Positions 36,568 through 47,083 are shown, counted from the stretch's first letter. The stretch is 64,000 nucleotides of DNA from a bacterium (GCA_023150945.1 JAKLJX010000002.1:186001-250000); one strand, 5' to 3'. Numbers and translations are program-made. The notes: generated by a model not told the origin, from the letters alone.

Positions 36568-37033
36568 ATTTTCTCCCGTCAAATGGGTCATCAGATCTCG
36601 TGCAAGGTGGCACGCTTCCTGTATTGCCTGGCAATGTAGGCTAGTTCGAGTTGTGACGCAATCGCAATTTCCGGCACCCAACGCGACCGCGCCACAACCC
36701 CAAAAGAGGAGCAGGAGAAGTCAGACGTGGAACACCTCGAAGGCGCAAAGACACCGGGACGTGCTTCATGACATGACGCTTGCTCTTGCGAGCCTTCGGC
36801 CTTTGTGGTTGCAGAGCTTTCAGAATTTGGCTTCAGGCTCGAATGGGTAATCCGCCCCAAGGCCTCCGGTTCCTCTGTTTTCGCTGTGTTGCAAGCCTTT
36901 GTTCTGGTGCAGCGATTGCCTTTTCCGCGGAATCATCGGAGCCAAAAAACTTGCATCTTTGCACTGACGTCGGTATTATGCACCTGCTCTTTCGAATCGT
37001 ATCTCCCCGGGCCATAACTTGCACCATTCGCCT
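36568..37033. other. Intergenic stretch between divergent genes
   Basis: 466 bases. The middle (~36720-36800) has a fragment related to the repeat at 15838 (GGCGCAAAGACACC, then GCCTTCGGCCTTTG). The right part holds the promoter candidate of the HEAT-cyclophilin gene. No gene is supported. Confidence 0.5.
36951..36979 (+). promoter_or_regulatory. Candidate promoter of the HEAT-cyclophilin gene
   Basis: TTGCAT, 17-base spacer, TATTAT, 55 bases upstream of the start codon. Good -10, weak -35. Confidence 0.4.
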
Positions 37034-39064
37034 ATGATGAAAAAAACCGCTTTGCTGTTGCTTCTGCCGTTCCTCGCGCTGGCATTCCAGAGCTGCCGCA
37101 ACAATCACAAAGAAATCGCTGAAGTCATCCGGCTCGAAAACCGGCGGGTGGCAGCGCGTGAATTGGTCAAGTTCGTGATGCATCCGCAGGAGGAAGTGCG
37201 CAAGCGCGCCGCGATTGCCCTGGGCCGTTCGCAGGATCCCGATGCCGTGCCCGCGCTGGTGGAGTTGTTGCGTTCGGGAAATCCGGCCGTCCGGGTGGAA
37301 GCTGCCTTTGCGCTCGGCCAACTGGCGCAGGCCAACACCGCGAGCGTGGTACTGGCCTTTCTCACCAATGAAAAAGACCTGGAAGTTCGCCTGCATCTGC
37401 TCGAAGCGCTCGGCAAGATTGCCAGCGATTCCTCCATCAGCCGCATCGATTCGACCCTGCAGCAGTTGCTGCAGGATGACATTCCCATCATGCGCGCCGA
37501 GGCAGCGCTCACCATCGGCCGGCTGGCGCACCGCCGTTTTTCGCGGCCAGGCTGGGGCGCAAAGCTGATCGCCCTGCTGACGGATGATAACGAAGAGGTG
37601 CGCTGGCGTTCCGCTTATGCGTTGTTCCGCCTCGCCGACGCCGCCACGGCACCGGCATTGGAGCAGGCGCTGCAGGATCGCAGCGGCCGCGTGCAAATGC
37701 AGGCTGCGCGCGCGCTCGGTGTCATCAATGCGCAGAAGGCCATCCCCTCGCTCAGCCGCCTCGCACACCACGACCCGGACTGGCGCGTGCGCGTGAGCGC
37801 AGCGCAGGCGCTCGGCAATCTGCTCGATCCGCAGCGCGACACCACCATGACGGCGCTGCTTCCCCTGCAGGACGCCAATCTCCACGTCCGATTGACGGCC
37901 GTACGCGCCCTCGGCACCGCCTACGAACACATTTCGCGCCGTCAAGCGCAACCAGCGCAAGCGGCAGTCGTCGCGCTTTTGCTGGGCCAGATCAAAGGCG
38001 CAGCGGCAAGCGGCGAACTCACCACCACCTGGCAGGAGCAAGTGGCAGCAGCGCAAGCGCTGGCCTCGGCGCTCGGGCCAGAGGCATTGACGCCGCTCGC
38101 GCCGCTGGCCGCCAGCTCCGAGGTTTATGTTCGCGCCGGCGCAGCGCCGGCCCTGGCAGCCACGCGCGCGCCCGGCGCATTGCCCATCCTGGAAAAGCTT
38201 GCCACGGACGAAGCAACGCTGGTGCGAATCGCCGCGCTGGAGGCCCTGCCCAAAATTTCTGCACCGCCCCAAGCATTGCCGATATATCTAAACGCCCTCG
38301 CGAGTGGCGACCAGGTGCTGACTGCCATCGCCGCACAAAACCTGGCAGCGGATTCCAGCCGGCGGCAGGAACATGCGACCGAAATCATTCAGGCCTATGA
38401 GAGCTTGCAGCCGCCGGTCGACGTGGAGGTGGCGCAAATGATTTTCAAAGCCCTGGCCGACTGCCGCAATCCCGCAGCCGTTCCGTTGCTCGAGGCAGCG
38501 TTGCAGGTGCCGGACAAACCGTTCGCGGCGGCTGCGGCAAGCGCGCTGCAACAGCTCACCGGCCGGGATTACAGCGACAAACTGCCCAAGGAAACCAAGC
38601 CGTCCTGGGATTTCGAGTATCGCGAAATCAGCAAGCTGCGCAGTGCCTGGGCCACGGTGGAAACCGACGCCGGTGAATTCGAGCTGCAATTTTTCCCCGA
38701 AGAAGCGCCGCTGGTGACGCTCAATTTCGTGCGGCTGGCGCAACGCGGATTTTTCAACGGCCTGCTCATTCATCGCGTGGTGCCGAATTTTGTGATTCAA
38801 ACCGGCGACCCGCGCGGTGACATGTGGGGCTCGCCCGGCTATTCCCTGCGTTCGGAATTCAGCCGGCTGCGCTACACCCGCGGCATGGTGGGCATGGCCA
38901 GCGTCGGCCCGGACACGGAAGGGTCGCAGTGGTTCATCACTCATTCCGACCAGCCGCATCTCGATGGCCGCTACACGATTTTCGCGCGCGTGCGCAAGGG
39001 TATGGAAGTGGTGGAGGAGCTGCAAGTCGGTAATCGCATCAAAAGGATCACGACTCACTTTTGA
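37034..39064 (+). CDS. HEAT-repeat lipoprotein fused to cyclophilin-type peptidyl-prolyl isomerase
   Basis: 676 residues from ATG 37034 (a second ATG follows at once). Lipobox F-Q-S-C21. Residues ~40-530 are HEAT/PBS-like alpha repeats, each with an 'A-A-x-A-L-G' helix. Residues ~540-670 are a cyclophilin domain with 'FNGLLIHRVVPNFVIQTGDP' (catalytic Arg and Gln present), 'GMVGMASVGPDTEGSQWFI' and 'HLDGRYTIFARV'. It should isomerise X-Pro bonds, with the solenoid binding clients. The lipobox places it at a membrane facing the periplasm. The next lipoprotein gene starts 11 bases downstream. Fusion order is HEAT first, enzyme last. Confidence 0.92.
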   Translation: MMKKTALLLLLPFLALAFQSCRNNHKEIAEVIRLENRRVAARELVKFVMHPQEEVRKRAAIALGRSQDPDAVPALVELLRSGNPAVRVEAAFALGQLAQANTASVVLAFLTNEKDLEVRLHLLEALGKIASDSSISRIDSTLQQLLQDDIPIMRAEAALTIGRLAHRRFSRPGWGAKLIALLTDDNEEVRWRSAYALFRLADAATAPALEQALQDRSGRVQMQAARALGVINAQKAIPSLSRLAHHDPDWRVRVSAAQALGNLLDPQRDTTMTALLPLQDANLHVRLTAVRALGTAYEHISRRQAQPAQAAVVALLLGQIKGAAASGELTTTWQEQVAAAQALASALGPEALTPLAPLAASSEVYVRAGAAPALAATRAPGALPILEKLATDEATLVRIAALEALPKISAPPQALPIYLNALASGDQVLTAIAAQNLAADSSRRQEHATEIIQAYESLQPPVDVEVAQMIFKALADCRNPAAVPLLEAALQVPDKPFAAAAASALQQLTGRDYSDKLPKETKPSWDFEYREISKLRSAWATVETDAGEFELQFFPEEAPLVTLNFVRLAQRGFFNGLLIHRVVPNFVIQTGDPRGDMWGSPGYSLRSEFSRLRYTRGMVGMASVGPDTEGSQWFITHSDQPHLDGRYTIFARVRKGMEVVEELQVGNRIKRITTHF

Positions 39065-39074
39065 GGAAGCAGTC

Positions 39075-39908
39075 ATGAAAGGACTTTATCGCGCGCCGGT
39101 GGCAATGCTCATGCTTGCCGGCCTTTTGGTGTTTGCCTGCCAACCGGAGCCCCAGCCGGAACAACAAACCAAGTCGTATTCGCTCGTCTTTGATCCCTCG
39201 CAATCAGACCCGACTGCGGTGCGCATCGCCGAAGAGGTGAGCCGGGCCGCGGGCGCTGAAAAACTCGCCCAGGTGAAACAACTTTCCTTTCACTACACCG
39301 TGCAGTCGGACACCGGCGCAATCGTGGATTGGAGCCACGATTGGGATCGCCAGACGAATCGCTATCGCCTGGCAGGCCGCCTGGGCGAGGATCAAATCGT
39401 GGCGTACTTCAATCTCAACTCGCAGCAGGAAGGCGCAGTCTTTACCAATGGCCGGCGCGCGGACGTGGAAGAAACGCACAGCCTGCTCGGCATGGCCTAC
39501 TCGCGCTTCATCAACGACACCTACTGGCTGCTGTGTCCCTTCAAACTGATGGATCCCGGCGCCCGCTTGCATTATGAAGGCACGCAAGACGTGGAGGGCA
39601 TAACATATCAAGTGTTGCGCTTGAGCTTCATCGAAAGAGTCGGGTTGACGCCGGATAATATCTATCGCATCTATGTTGACCCGGCCACGCATCTGATCAG
39701 ACGCTGGGAGTACATGCCGGTGGAAGGCGCCACGCCGGTCGCGGCGGCGTGGGAAAACTGGCAGGACTTTGGCGAGCTGAAACTCGCGACCGAGCGCAAA
39801 ATGGCAGGCAGTACTCGCCGCATCGTTTTTACCGGCATCGTGGCCGCCACCGAGATTGACAGCACAATCTTCGAAGTGCCATCACCAGTCGGTGCCGGCC
39901 AGCGCTGA
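39075..39908 (+). CDS. Hypothetical lipoprotein, beta-rich
   Basis: 277 residues from ATG 39075 behind GAGGAAG. Lipobox V-F-A-C22. After ~30 polar residues the protein is mainly predicted beta strand. Features such as 'WDRQTNRYRLAGR', 'YRIYVDPATHLIRRWEYMP' and 'IDSTIFEVP' recall the half-barrel folds of LolA/LolB-like and outer-membrane-sorting proteins, without firm family assignment. It is co-transcribed with the HEAT-cyclophilin lipoprotein (11-base gap), so it may be a client or partner in outer-membrane maturation. Confidence 0.82.
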   Translation: MKGLYRAPVAMLMLAGLLVFACQPEPQPEQQTKSYSLVFDPSQSDPTAVRIAEEVSRAAGAEKLAQVKQLSFHYTVQSDTGAIVDWSHDWDRQTNRYRLAGRLGEDQIVAYFNLNSQQEGAVFTNGRRADVEETHSLLGMAYSRFINDTYWLLCPFKLMDPGARLHYEGTQDVEGITYQVLRLSFIERVGLTPDNIYRIYVDPATHLIRRWEYMPVEGATPVAAAWENWQDFGELKLATERKMAGSTRRIVFTGIVAATEIDSTIFEVPSPVGAGQR

Positions 39909-39953
39909 TTTGCGGCGGCCGCGTGGAGATGGTTTTCAGGGTCACAGTACACT

Positions 39954-40892
39954 CTAGCGGCCGCTCGCCGGCATCTTTTCTTTGAGAGAGGCCGGAAGAT
40001 ATTTTTGCGCGAGCTGCAAAACGCCCGGCGGCCCGGCCGCCACCCACCTGCGCAGATTACGTTCATCTCCCCGGGCTTCCTGGCCGAGCCAGAGCGCCAC
40101 CGGCAATGCCCCCCACTTCTGATCAAAAGGCCCGCTAGAAAGGCCCTTCATGAGCGCGCCGGATTCCTCCGGCTTCGCCTGCGCCAATGCCGCCAAGCGC
40201 TCGACCAAGATGGGTTGCAGCCGGGCCAGCACTTCCTGCGCATGCGGCGTCAATTCCCCTCCTGCACTCAGCCATTTGCTGGAAAGCGAACGAAAGTTGC
40301 CCAACCCCTCAGTGAGGCATTCCCACAAGGCCACTTCGAACGGCGATTGCAAGGTCAAACCTTTCTGCCGGCGCCAGGCTTTGTGCAACACATGGGTGAA
40401 TTCGTGAGCGAAAAACCTGTCGATCTTGTCGTGATTGGCGGCAGCCTTGGCGGGGCCGTATTGGTGCTGCAGCTTGTGCAAGTCGAAGCAGATGATCGAA
40501 TCGGCGAAGAGAAAAGCATCTTCGCCGCCGCGATTGCCCAGCAGAATGGCAATCGTGTCAGGCGGGGGAATGTTTGCGAAGGGAATGCGCAACGAATCGA
40601 TCATCGCGGGCCAGGCCGTCGCCCGGCGGTGAATCAGATCCGCCCAGTCCGCTTCTGCTTGTGACCATCTTGGCTCACCGGCGAGAACCTGCGGCAGCAA
40701 CTCGGGATCATGCCGGCCGCGAATAGCCGCATACCACGCGCGCGTGACCACTCCGTTCTCCGTTATGCCGTGTGTGATGACCAGCATCGTGCCGGGGCCG
40801 CGGCCTGCTGGCTCCTGGCCAACGACGAGAGCCGCCGTCGCCAGCAGTATCGCATTTGCGCACGCGCAGAACACCTTTCCGATGGGTCGCAA
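39954..40892 (-). CDS. Secreted HExxH zinc metallopeptidase-like protein
   Basis: 312 residues from TTG 40892, chosen because AGGAG lies seven bases upstream and a signal peptide starts there; the frame is open 70 codons further, with no signal. The motif F-F-A-H163-E164-F-T-H167 has the zincin pattern; 'ALWECLTEGLGNF' downstream offers glutamates (E of 'LTEG') as third ligand. The rest is helical. It resembles DUF2268-like or small gluzincin peptidases, but the family is not certain. It is exported, probably periplasmic. It is divergent from the GT9 gene and convergent with the lipoprotein gene. Confidence 0.82.
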   Translation of the reverse strand: MRPIGKVFCACANAILLATAALVVGQEPAGRGPGTMLVITHGITENGVVTRAWYAAIRGRHDPELLPQVLAGEPRWSQAEADWADLIHRRATAWPAMIDSLRIPFANIPPPDTIAILLGNRGGEDAFLFADSIICFDLHKLQHQYGPAKAAANHDKIDRFFAHEFTHVLHKAWRRQKGLTLQSPFEVALWECLTEGLGNFRSLSSKWLSAGGELTPHAQEVLARLQPILVERLAALAQAKPEESGALMKGLSSGPFDQKWGALPVALWLGQEARGDERNLRRWVAAGPPGVLQLAQKYLPASLKEKMPASGR

Positions 40893-41059
40893 GAGATTTC
40901 TCCTTTGGTTGATGCAATGGCAGCAACTCCGAGTGAATCCGAACGCACAACCGCTTGGCGCAAGGTCAAAAAACCTCTGCTGGCATGCAAGCGGAAAATC
41001 GCGGGGCGCGCCGGCGAATTTCCGCTTGCACTTCAGGCCGTGATGCTGTAAGTTTTCGC

Positions 41060-42280
41060 ATGAAATCCGACGTGCGTTTGAACCCTTTTTATTCCAGCCC
41101 AACCCTCATACCGGATTGCCGCCTGTTCTCCGGCTACAAACCGTGTGTCCCTCACAAACTGTGCGCCGGCTGCCAGGATCGCCTCGCCATGGGCACGCGT
41201 GTGTTGCTCGTGAATCTCGACGCGCTCGGCACGGTGCTGGCCACCACCGCGCAATTGCCCGCAATCAAGCGCGCCTATCCGGACTGTCATCTCACTTGGC
41301 TCACCCGACCGAATGCCATGCCGCTGCTGCAGCACAATCCCCACATCGATCATCTCGTCGAATGGAATGACGAAAACCGCATGGTGCTGCTGCAACAGCG
41401 CTTCGAGCTTGCCTTGAATGCCGACAAAAGCCGGCCGGCCGCGGCATTCATGAATGCGGTGCAAGCGGCCGGCAAGCGCGGCTTCGGGTTGAATGAAAAC
41501 GGTGCCATCGTGCCGCTCAATGCGGGTGCAGAGTACAGCTTTCGCCTCGGCGTCGACGATCACTTCAAATTTCGGGTGAACCGGCGCACCGGCAATGATA
41601 TCCTGGCAGAGGCGTGGGAGCTCGAATACCGCCGCGACGAATATGTTTTGGATCTAACGGCCGAAGAGCAGGCCGCCACCGAACGCTGGCGGCGTGAGTT
41701 GGGTTTGCCGGAAGCAGCGCTGGTCATCGGTTTCAACACCGGCTGCTCGACGCTCTTTCCCTTGAAGAAATTGGAGCTCGAAACCCAGGCCGCCGCCATC
41801 CGGCAACTCGCGGCGGAGCTGCCTGAGGCCAAAATCATTTTGCTGGGCGGCCGGGAAGACACCGAGCGCAATCAACGCCTCGCGGCTCTGTGCGAGGGAT
41901 TGGCATTGCCCACGCCCACGACGCTTGGCTTGCGCCAGGGCATTGTGCTGACGAATCTCGCGGATATCGTGGTGAGCGGCGACAGTTTGGGCATGCACCT
42001 CGCGATCGGCTTGCAGAAGCACGTGGTCGCGTGGTTCGGGTTGTCCTGCGCGGCGGAAATCGATCTCTACGATCGCGGCGTTAAAATTATCCGCGAGCTG
42101 GCTTGCGCGCCGTGCTGGAAAAAAGCCTGCGATCTGCCGCACGGTCCGATTTGCGTAACGGAGTTCAAGCCGGAGTGGATTGTGGCTGCAGTGCACCAGG
42201 CACGGCGCCAGCTCGCCAACCGTGCAGCGGTGGACAGGCACGTCAACGAAACTGCGGCTCTCGCCGTTCCACGAGGATAA
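41060..42280 (+). CDS. GT9-family (heptosyltransferase-like) glycosyltransferase with two cysteine clusters
   Basis: 406 residues from ATG 41060. N-terminal cysteines C20, C29, C35 and C38 ('CRLFSGYKPCVPHKLCAGC') precede the GT9 core: 'RVLLVNLDALGTVLATTA', 'FGLNENG', 'FNTGCSTLFPLKKL' and 'VVSGDSLGMHLAIGL'. A C-terminal set C349-x2-C352-x4-C357-x7-C365 follows. GT9 enzymes add heptose or related sugars to the LPS core from ADP-sugars. The cysteine clusters could hold zinc or an Fe-S centre; that is inference. The GT2 gene downstream fits an LPS-core locus. Confidence 0.9.
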   Translation: MKSDVRLNPFYSSPTLIPDCRLFSGYKPCVPHKLCAGCQDRLAMGTRVLLVNLDALGTVLATTAQLPAIKRAYPDCHLTWLTRPNAMPLLQHNPHIDHLVEWNDENRMVLLQQRFELALNADKSRPAAAFMNAVQAAGKRGFGLNENGAIVPLNAGAEYSFRLGVDDHFKFRVNRRTGNDILAEAWELEYRRDEYVLDLTAEEQAATERWRRELGLPEAALVIGFNTGCSTLFPLKKLELETQAAAIRQLAAELPEAKIILLGGREDTERNQRLAALCEGLALPTPTTLGLRQGIVLTNLADIVVSGDSLGMHLAIGLQKHVVAWFGLSCAAEIDLYDRGVKIIRELACAPCWKKACDLPHGPICVTEFKPEWIVAAVHQARRQLANRAAVDRHVNETAALAVPRG

Positions 42281-42287
42281 TCAGTGC

Positions 42288-42432
42288 CCGTCCGAAATCG
42301 CAGATCTTTGATAGTGTCTGCCCAGAATGAAGAAACCGGCCGGACGCATGGCCCCGGAGCGTTCACAAGTCAAATGGAACCCGCTTTTGCTCATCACGAA
42401 GCGCGCGGGCGGTGATGTTTTTGGACGGATAC
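42288..42432. repeat. MITE-like palindromic repeat, copy B
   Basis: Left end CCGTCCGAAATCGCAG (42288-42303) is identical to copy C; right end GGACGGATACGAATT (42423-42437) matches copy A. The ends are inverted relative to each other (CCGTCCRAAA). It lies in the 280-base gap between the GT9 and GT2 genes. No coding frame. Confidence 0.6.
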
Positions 42433-42560
42433 GAATTGCACAGCCAAAATCAGAACCGTGAATTGCGTGCCGCCGCCGGCGGCTCAACTCAACTCCGAAT
42501 TGCAACGATCGCTGGCGGAGAAAAGATGTTTCCTGCAAGTGACCAGCTTTTACCGACCAC

Positions 42561-43394
42561 ATGAGCACAACCATCGCGGAAACGGCCGCACCTCAACCCG
42601 CAAGCCGGTTGTTGCCGATCACACTCGGCGACGACCACATTCGCCTCTCGGCCCTGGTGATTACCAAAAACGAGGCCGGTAATATTCATGACTGCCTGGC
42701 TTCGCTGCATTGGGTGCAGGAAATCATCGTGGTCGACGCCGAGAGCGAAGACAACACCGCGGCGCTGGCGCGCGAGTTCACCGACAAGGTCTTTGTGCGC
42801 CGCTGGGAAGGCTATGCCGCGGCCAAGCAGTTTGCGTTGGCGCAGTGCAGCGGCGAATGGGTGTTGTGGATCGACGCCGATGAACGCGTGCCCGCGGAGC
42901 TGCGCGAAGAGATTTGCGCCCTGCTCTCCGGCACACCGGCGTGTGCGGCCTACGAGCTGCCGCGCCTGGCGAATTTCCTCGGGCGCTGGATGATGCACGG
43001 CGGCTGGTATCCCGGGCATGTCGTGCGGCTGTTCCGCCGCGAGCTGGCCGGCTTCAACACCCGCAGCATTCACGAAGGCGTCGAAGTGCGCGGCAAGATC
43101 GGGCGGCTGCAGAACCATCTTCTGCATTACACCGATCGCGACCTGCGGCACTATTTCGAAAAATTCAACCGCTACTCGTCGCTGGCCGCCGAAGAGCTGC
43201 AGCAAAGCGACCGGTGCTTCCAGTGGTGGGATTTGCTGTTCCGGCCGCCGTGGATGTTCCTGCGCATGTATTTGTTCAAAACCGGATTCCTCGACGGCCT
43301 GCCCGGCTTCATTCTCGCCTGCTTGTCGAGTGCGTATGTGTTCACAAAATATGCGAAGCTGTGGGAGCTTGAAAAAAACGCAGCCGCGCGCTGA
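42561..43394 (+). CDS. GT2-family glycosyltransferase (WaaE/KdtX-like)
   Basis: 277 residues, no membrane anchor at the N-terminus. 'LSALVITKNEAGNIHDCLAS' opening, 'IIVVDAESEDNT', the DxD-like 'WVLWIDADERVP', and 'RSIHEGVEVRG' define a GT-A fold of the WaaE/KdtX type that adds hexoses to the LPS inner core. A hydrophobic C-terminal segment (~235-260) may associate with the membrane. It follows the GT9 gene on the same strand, with a MITE-like repeat between. Exact sugar and acceptor unknown. Confidence 0.93.
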   Translation: MSTTIAETAAPQPASRLLPITLGDDHIRLSALVITKNEAGNIHDCLASLHWVQEIIVVDAESEDNTAALAREFTDKVFVRRWEGYAAAKQFALAQCSGEWVLWIDADERVPAELREEICALLSGTPACAAYELPRLANFLGRWMMHGGWYPGHVVRLFRRELAGFNTRSIHEGVEVRGKIGRLQNHLLHYTDRDLRHYFEKFNRYSSLAAEELQQSDRCFQWWDLLFRPPWMFLRMYLFKTGFLDGLPGFILACLSSAYVFTKYAKLWELEKNAAAR

Positions 43395-43426
43395 GGCGCG
43401 GCCAACCAGGTTGGAATCAGGCACGC

Positions 43427-44374
43427 ATGAATTCTTCTGACTTGCTTGCATCATTTTTTGCCGGCTCGCGCCGGGCGTTGGCCAAAGTCATTACGGCGGT
43501 GGAAAACGAAACTTCAGAGGCGCCGGCGCTGCTGCACGCGATCTACGGCCGCGTCGGCAAGGCCTATCGCCTGGGCATTACCGGCCCGCCCGGCGCCGGC
43601 AAATCCACCATCGTCGATGAACTCACCAAGCTGCTGCGCCGCTTCAACCACAGCGTCGGCATCGTGGCCGTGGATCCCTCCAGCCCGTTTACCGGCGGCG
43701 CCTTGCTCGGCGATCGTGTGCGCATGGCCGACATCAGCGTCGATCCCGGCGTGTTCATTCGCAGCATGGCGACGCGCGGCTCGCTCGGCGGTCTCTCCCA
43801 AAAAGCGCAGGAAGCCGGCGACGTGTTGGATGCCTTCGGCAAGGATTTCGTCATCTACGAAACCGTCGGTGTCGGCCAGTCCGAGCTTGACATCGTCGAA
43901 ACCGCGGACACCGTGATCGTGGTGCTGGTGCCGGAGAGCGGCGATGCCGTGCAGGCCATGAAGGCCGGCTTGATGGAAATCGCCGATATTTTTGTGATGA
44001 ACAAATCCGATCGCGCCGGTGCCGCACGCGCGCTGCACGAGTTGTCGGCGATTCTGCATCTGCGTCCGCCGGCGCCGTGGCATCCGCCGGTGGTGGCAGC
44101 CACTGCTTCACAAGGCAAGGGCCTGGAGGAGATTTGGCAACAAGTCACCGCGCATCGCGAATTTCTGGAGCGGCAGGGGCATCTTCACCTCAAACGCCGC
44201 CACCGCCGCGAGACCATGATTCGCGAGCTGGTCGCGCGGCGCTTGCAGCAGGAATTTTGGGATGAACGCGCCGAGCAACTCCTGCACGACCACTTGCACG
44301 ATTTTCATGAAAACAGCCTCTCGCCCTATGAGGTCGTCGCAGCGCTGATGCAGAACGCCGCGGCCAGACGCTGA
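43427..44374 (+). CDS. meaB: MeaB/ArgK-type GTPase (methylmalonyl-CoA mutase chaperone)
   Basis: 315 residues. G1 'GPPGAGKST', then 'VDPSSPFTGGALLGDRVRM', 'ETVGVGQSELDIVETAD' and the NKxD 'MNKSDRAG' are diagnostic of the MeaB branch of G3E GTPases. It loads and protects B12-dependent acyl-CoA mutases. The mutase subunits are not in the window, although they often neighbour meaB. It starts 32 bases after the GT2 stop, but the link with glycosyltransferases is probably incidental. Confidence 0.95.
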   Translation: MNSSDLLASFFAGSRRALAKVITAVENETSEAPALLHAIYGRVGKAYRLGITGPPGAGKSTIVDELTKLLRRFNHSVGIVAVDPSSPFTGGALLGDRVRMADISVDPGVFIRSMATRGSLGGLSQKAQEAGDVLDAFGKDFVIYETVGVGQSELDIVETADTVIVVLVPESGDAVQAMKAGLMEIADIFVMNKSDRAGAARALHELSAILHLRPPAPWHPPVVAATASQGKGLEEIWQQVTAHREFLERQGHLHLKRRHRRETMIRELVARRLQQEFWDERAEQLLHDHLHDFHENSLSPYEVVAALMQNAAARR

Positions 44375-44570
44375 GAATGCCGTGTGCCAAGCGGCTTGCC
44401 AACTGTTGGGTAAGATCGCCACAAACCGACAGAAGGATTGCTCGCCATCAGTCATCGCAGAAAACTGATGGTAAACTTCTGATCTCCGCCTCGATTAGAA
44501 GTCTTCTCATGAATCCGGCTTAAGTCTTGGAAATCAGTGACTGCCTGTCAAGAGCGATGCGTGTTTGTGA

Positions 44571-44600
44571 GGCAGGAATCCCGCAGTGTTCGGCAGGAAT
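44571..44600 (+). promoter_or_regulatory. Possible activator-binding direct repeats
   Basis: GGCAGGAAT occurs twice, 21 bases apart (two helical turns), ~50-80 bases before the predicted start site of the sigma-54 promoter. A third, inverted half (CTGCCT) lies at 44541. Confidence 0.4.
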
Positions 44601-44624
44601 GAGGAGACGAGAGGTTGCCCCGCA

Positions 44625-44640
44625 TGGCATGCCCCTTGCC
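44625..44640 (+). promoter_or_regulatory. Sigma-54 (-24/-12) promoter of the DUF4384 gene
   Basis: TGGCATGCCCCTTGCC has GG and GC exactly ten bases apart and matches TGGCACG-N4-TTGC at all but one core position. Predicted start ~44652. Two NtrC-type activators are in the window, one convergent with this gene. Confidence 0.65.
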
Positions 44641-44800
44641 AAACGTCATACAGGTCGGTGATATTCAACCGGAATATCAGCCGTCCATGACGTGGCATGC
44701 GGCGGAAGGCAGCACGTACAGGCCGGCATCTATGAACCAATCAACTTCAGTCCATAGAGGCTGTCTTCCGCTTATGTCTTATCGATCCTGGAGTTGACAA

Positions 44801-45673
44801 GTGAAACGCTGCACGTTGGTCATCACCCTTGCTGCTTTGCTCACCGGCTGGCTCGACGCGGCCGCGCAATCCGGCAGCGCGGTGCGGGTTGAAATCTCCT
44901 CGCAACGGCGGCCTGCCTCCGCGTCTTCCGGCAGGGGTGAAATCGATTTGTCCATTCGCAGCAGCAGCCGCGGCTACCTGACTTTGTATCAAATCACACC
45001 GACCGGCGGCTTCGAAATTCTCTATCCCAAGCCGCATCACTGCTGGCGCGCGCTGGAGGCCAATCGCAATTATCACTTGGAAGAATTGGCGGAGGATATC
45101 CGCCTGCCGTATGAAAGCCCCACCAGCAACGCTTATGTCGGCGGCATTTTCACGGTACGCGCGACGCATATCGTGCCGTGGTTGGAGCAAGCCTTGCGTG
45201 AGCAGGGATTGTCATCCGGCAGGGGCAATTTGGCAGGCGCGGCGCCAGATCCGCAACGCGTGATCGCAGATTTGGAGGCTGACATGCACTACCGGCTGGG
45301 CGCTTCCGCCAGGCCGGCTTTTGCGGTTGCCGCGATTCCTTTCGGTTCGGCCGCAGGATTGGCGCAGCAGCAGCCAATCGATTCGTCCCTTTCGACTCAG
45401 GCCGGGCAAACTTCTCGTGCTTTGCAGCCCGCGGCAAGGCAGCCGGCAGTTGCTTCGCCTTTGTTCGGACCGCGGCCGGGCGGCGTGGGTGTGAATGCCT
45501 TCGATCCACAGCGCAAACCGGTGCCGGAGTTGCGCAGCAAGCCGCGTGATTCCGTCAGCGTTCCCGCAAAATCCTCCCGTCCTCGTTTCGCGCCGGAGAA
45601 AAAGAAGACGGCGCCCCCTGCCGGCCGCAGCACGGAGAAGAAACCTTCCGCCAAAACCCGCGAGCGCAACTGA
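44801..45673 (+). CDS. DUF4384-domain exported protein
   Basis: 290 residues, GTG start with GGAG seven bases upstream. Signal peptide ends near 'DAAAQ'. Residues ~25-155 form a DUF4384-like beta domain: 'GRGEIDLSIRSSSRGYLTLY', 'FEILYPKP' and a late 'YVGGIFTVRATH'. The rest is low-complexity, Ala/Pro/Gln/Lys-rich and disordered, ending in a basic tail. DUF4384 domains are found with secreted or signalling proteins; the function is unknown. It is convergent with the NtrC gene (five bases apart) and has a sigma-54 promoter, suggesting it is an output of the adjacent signalling operon. Confidence 0.82.
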   Translation: MKRCTLVITLAALLTGWLDAAAQSGSAVRVEISSQRRPASASSGRGEIDLSIRSSSRGYLTLYQITPTGGFEILYPKPHHCWRALEANRNYHLEELAEDIRLPYESPTSNAYVGGIFTVRATHIVPWLEQALREQGLSSGRGNLAGAAPDPQRVIADLEADMHYRLGASARPAFAVAAIPFGSAAGLAQQQPIDSSLSTQAGQTSRALQPAARQPAVASPLFGPRPGGVGVNAFDPQRKPVPELRSKPRDSVSVPAKSSRPRFAPEKKKTAPPAGRSTEKKPSAKTRERN

Positions 45674-45678
45674 CGTGC

Positions 45679-47058
<1,380 letters not shown>

Positions 47059-47083
47059 TCACCCCTTTCGTGTTGCCGCGTGG

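Larger units (their letters stand above)
44375..44800. other. 426-base regulatory region before the DUF4384 gene
   Basis: No gene. It contains a -24/-12 promoter at 44625-44640, two direct GGCAGGAAT repeats (44571-44579 and 44592-44600, 21 bases apart), an inverted half site (CTGCCT, 44541-44546), and a palindrome GATATTC-AACCG-GAATATC (44660-44678) just after the predicted start site. Confidence 0.6.
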
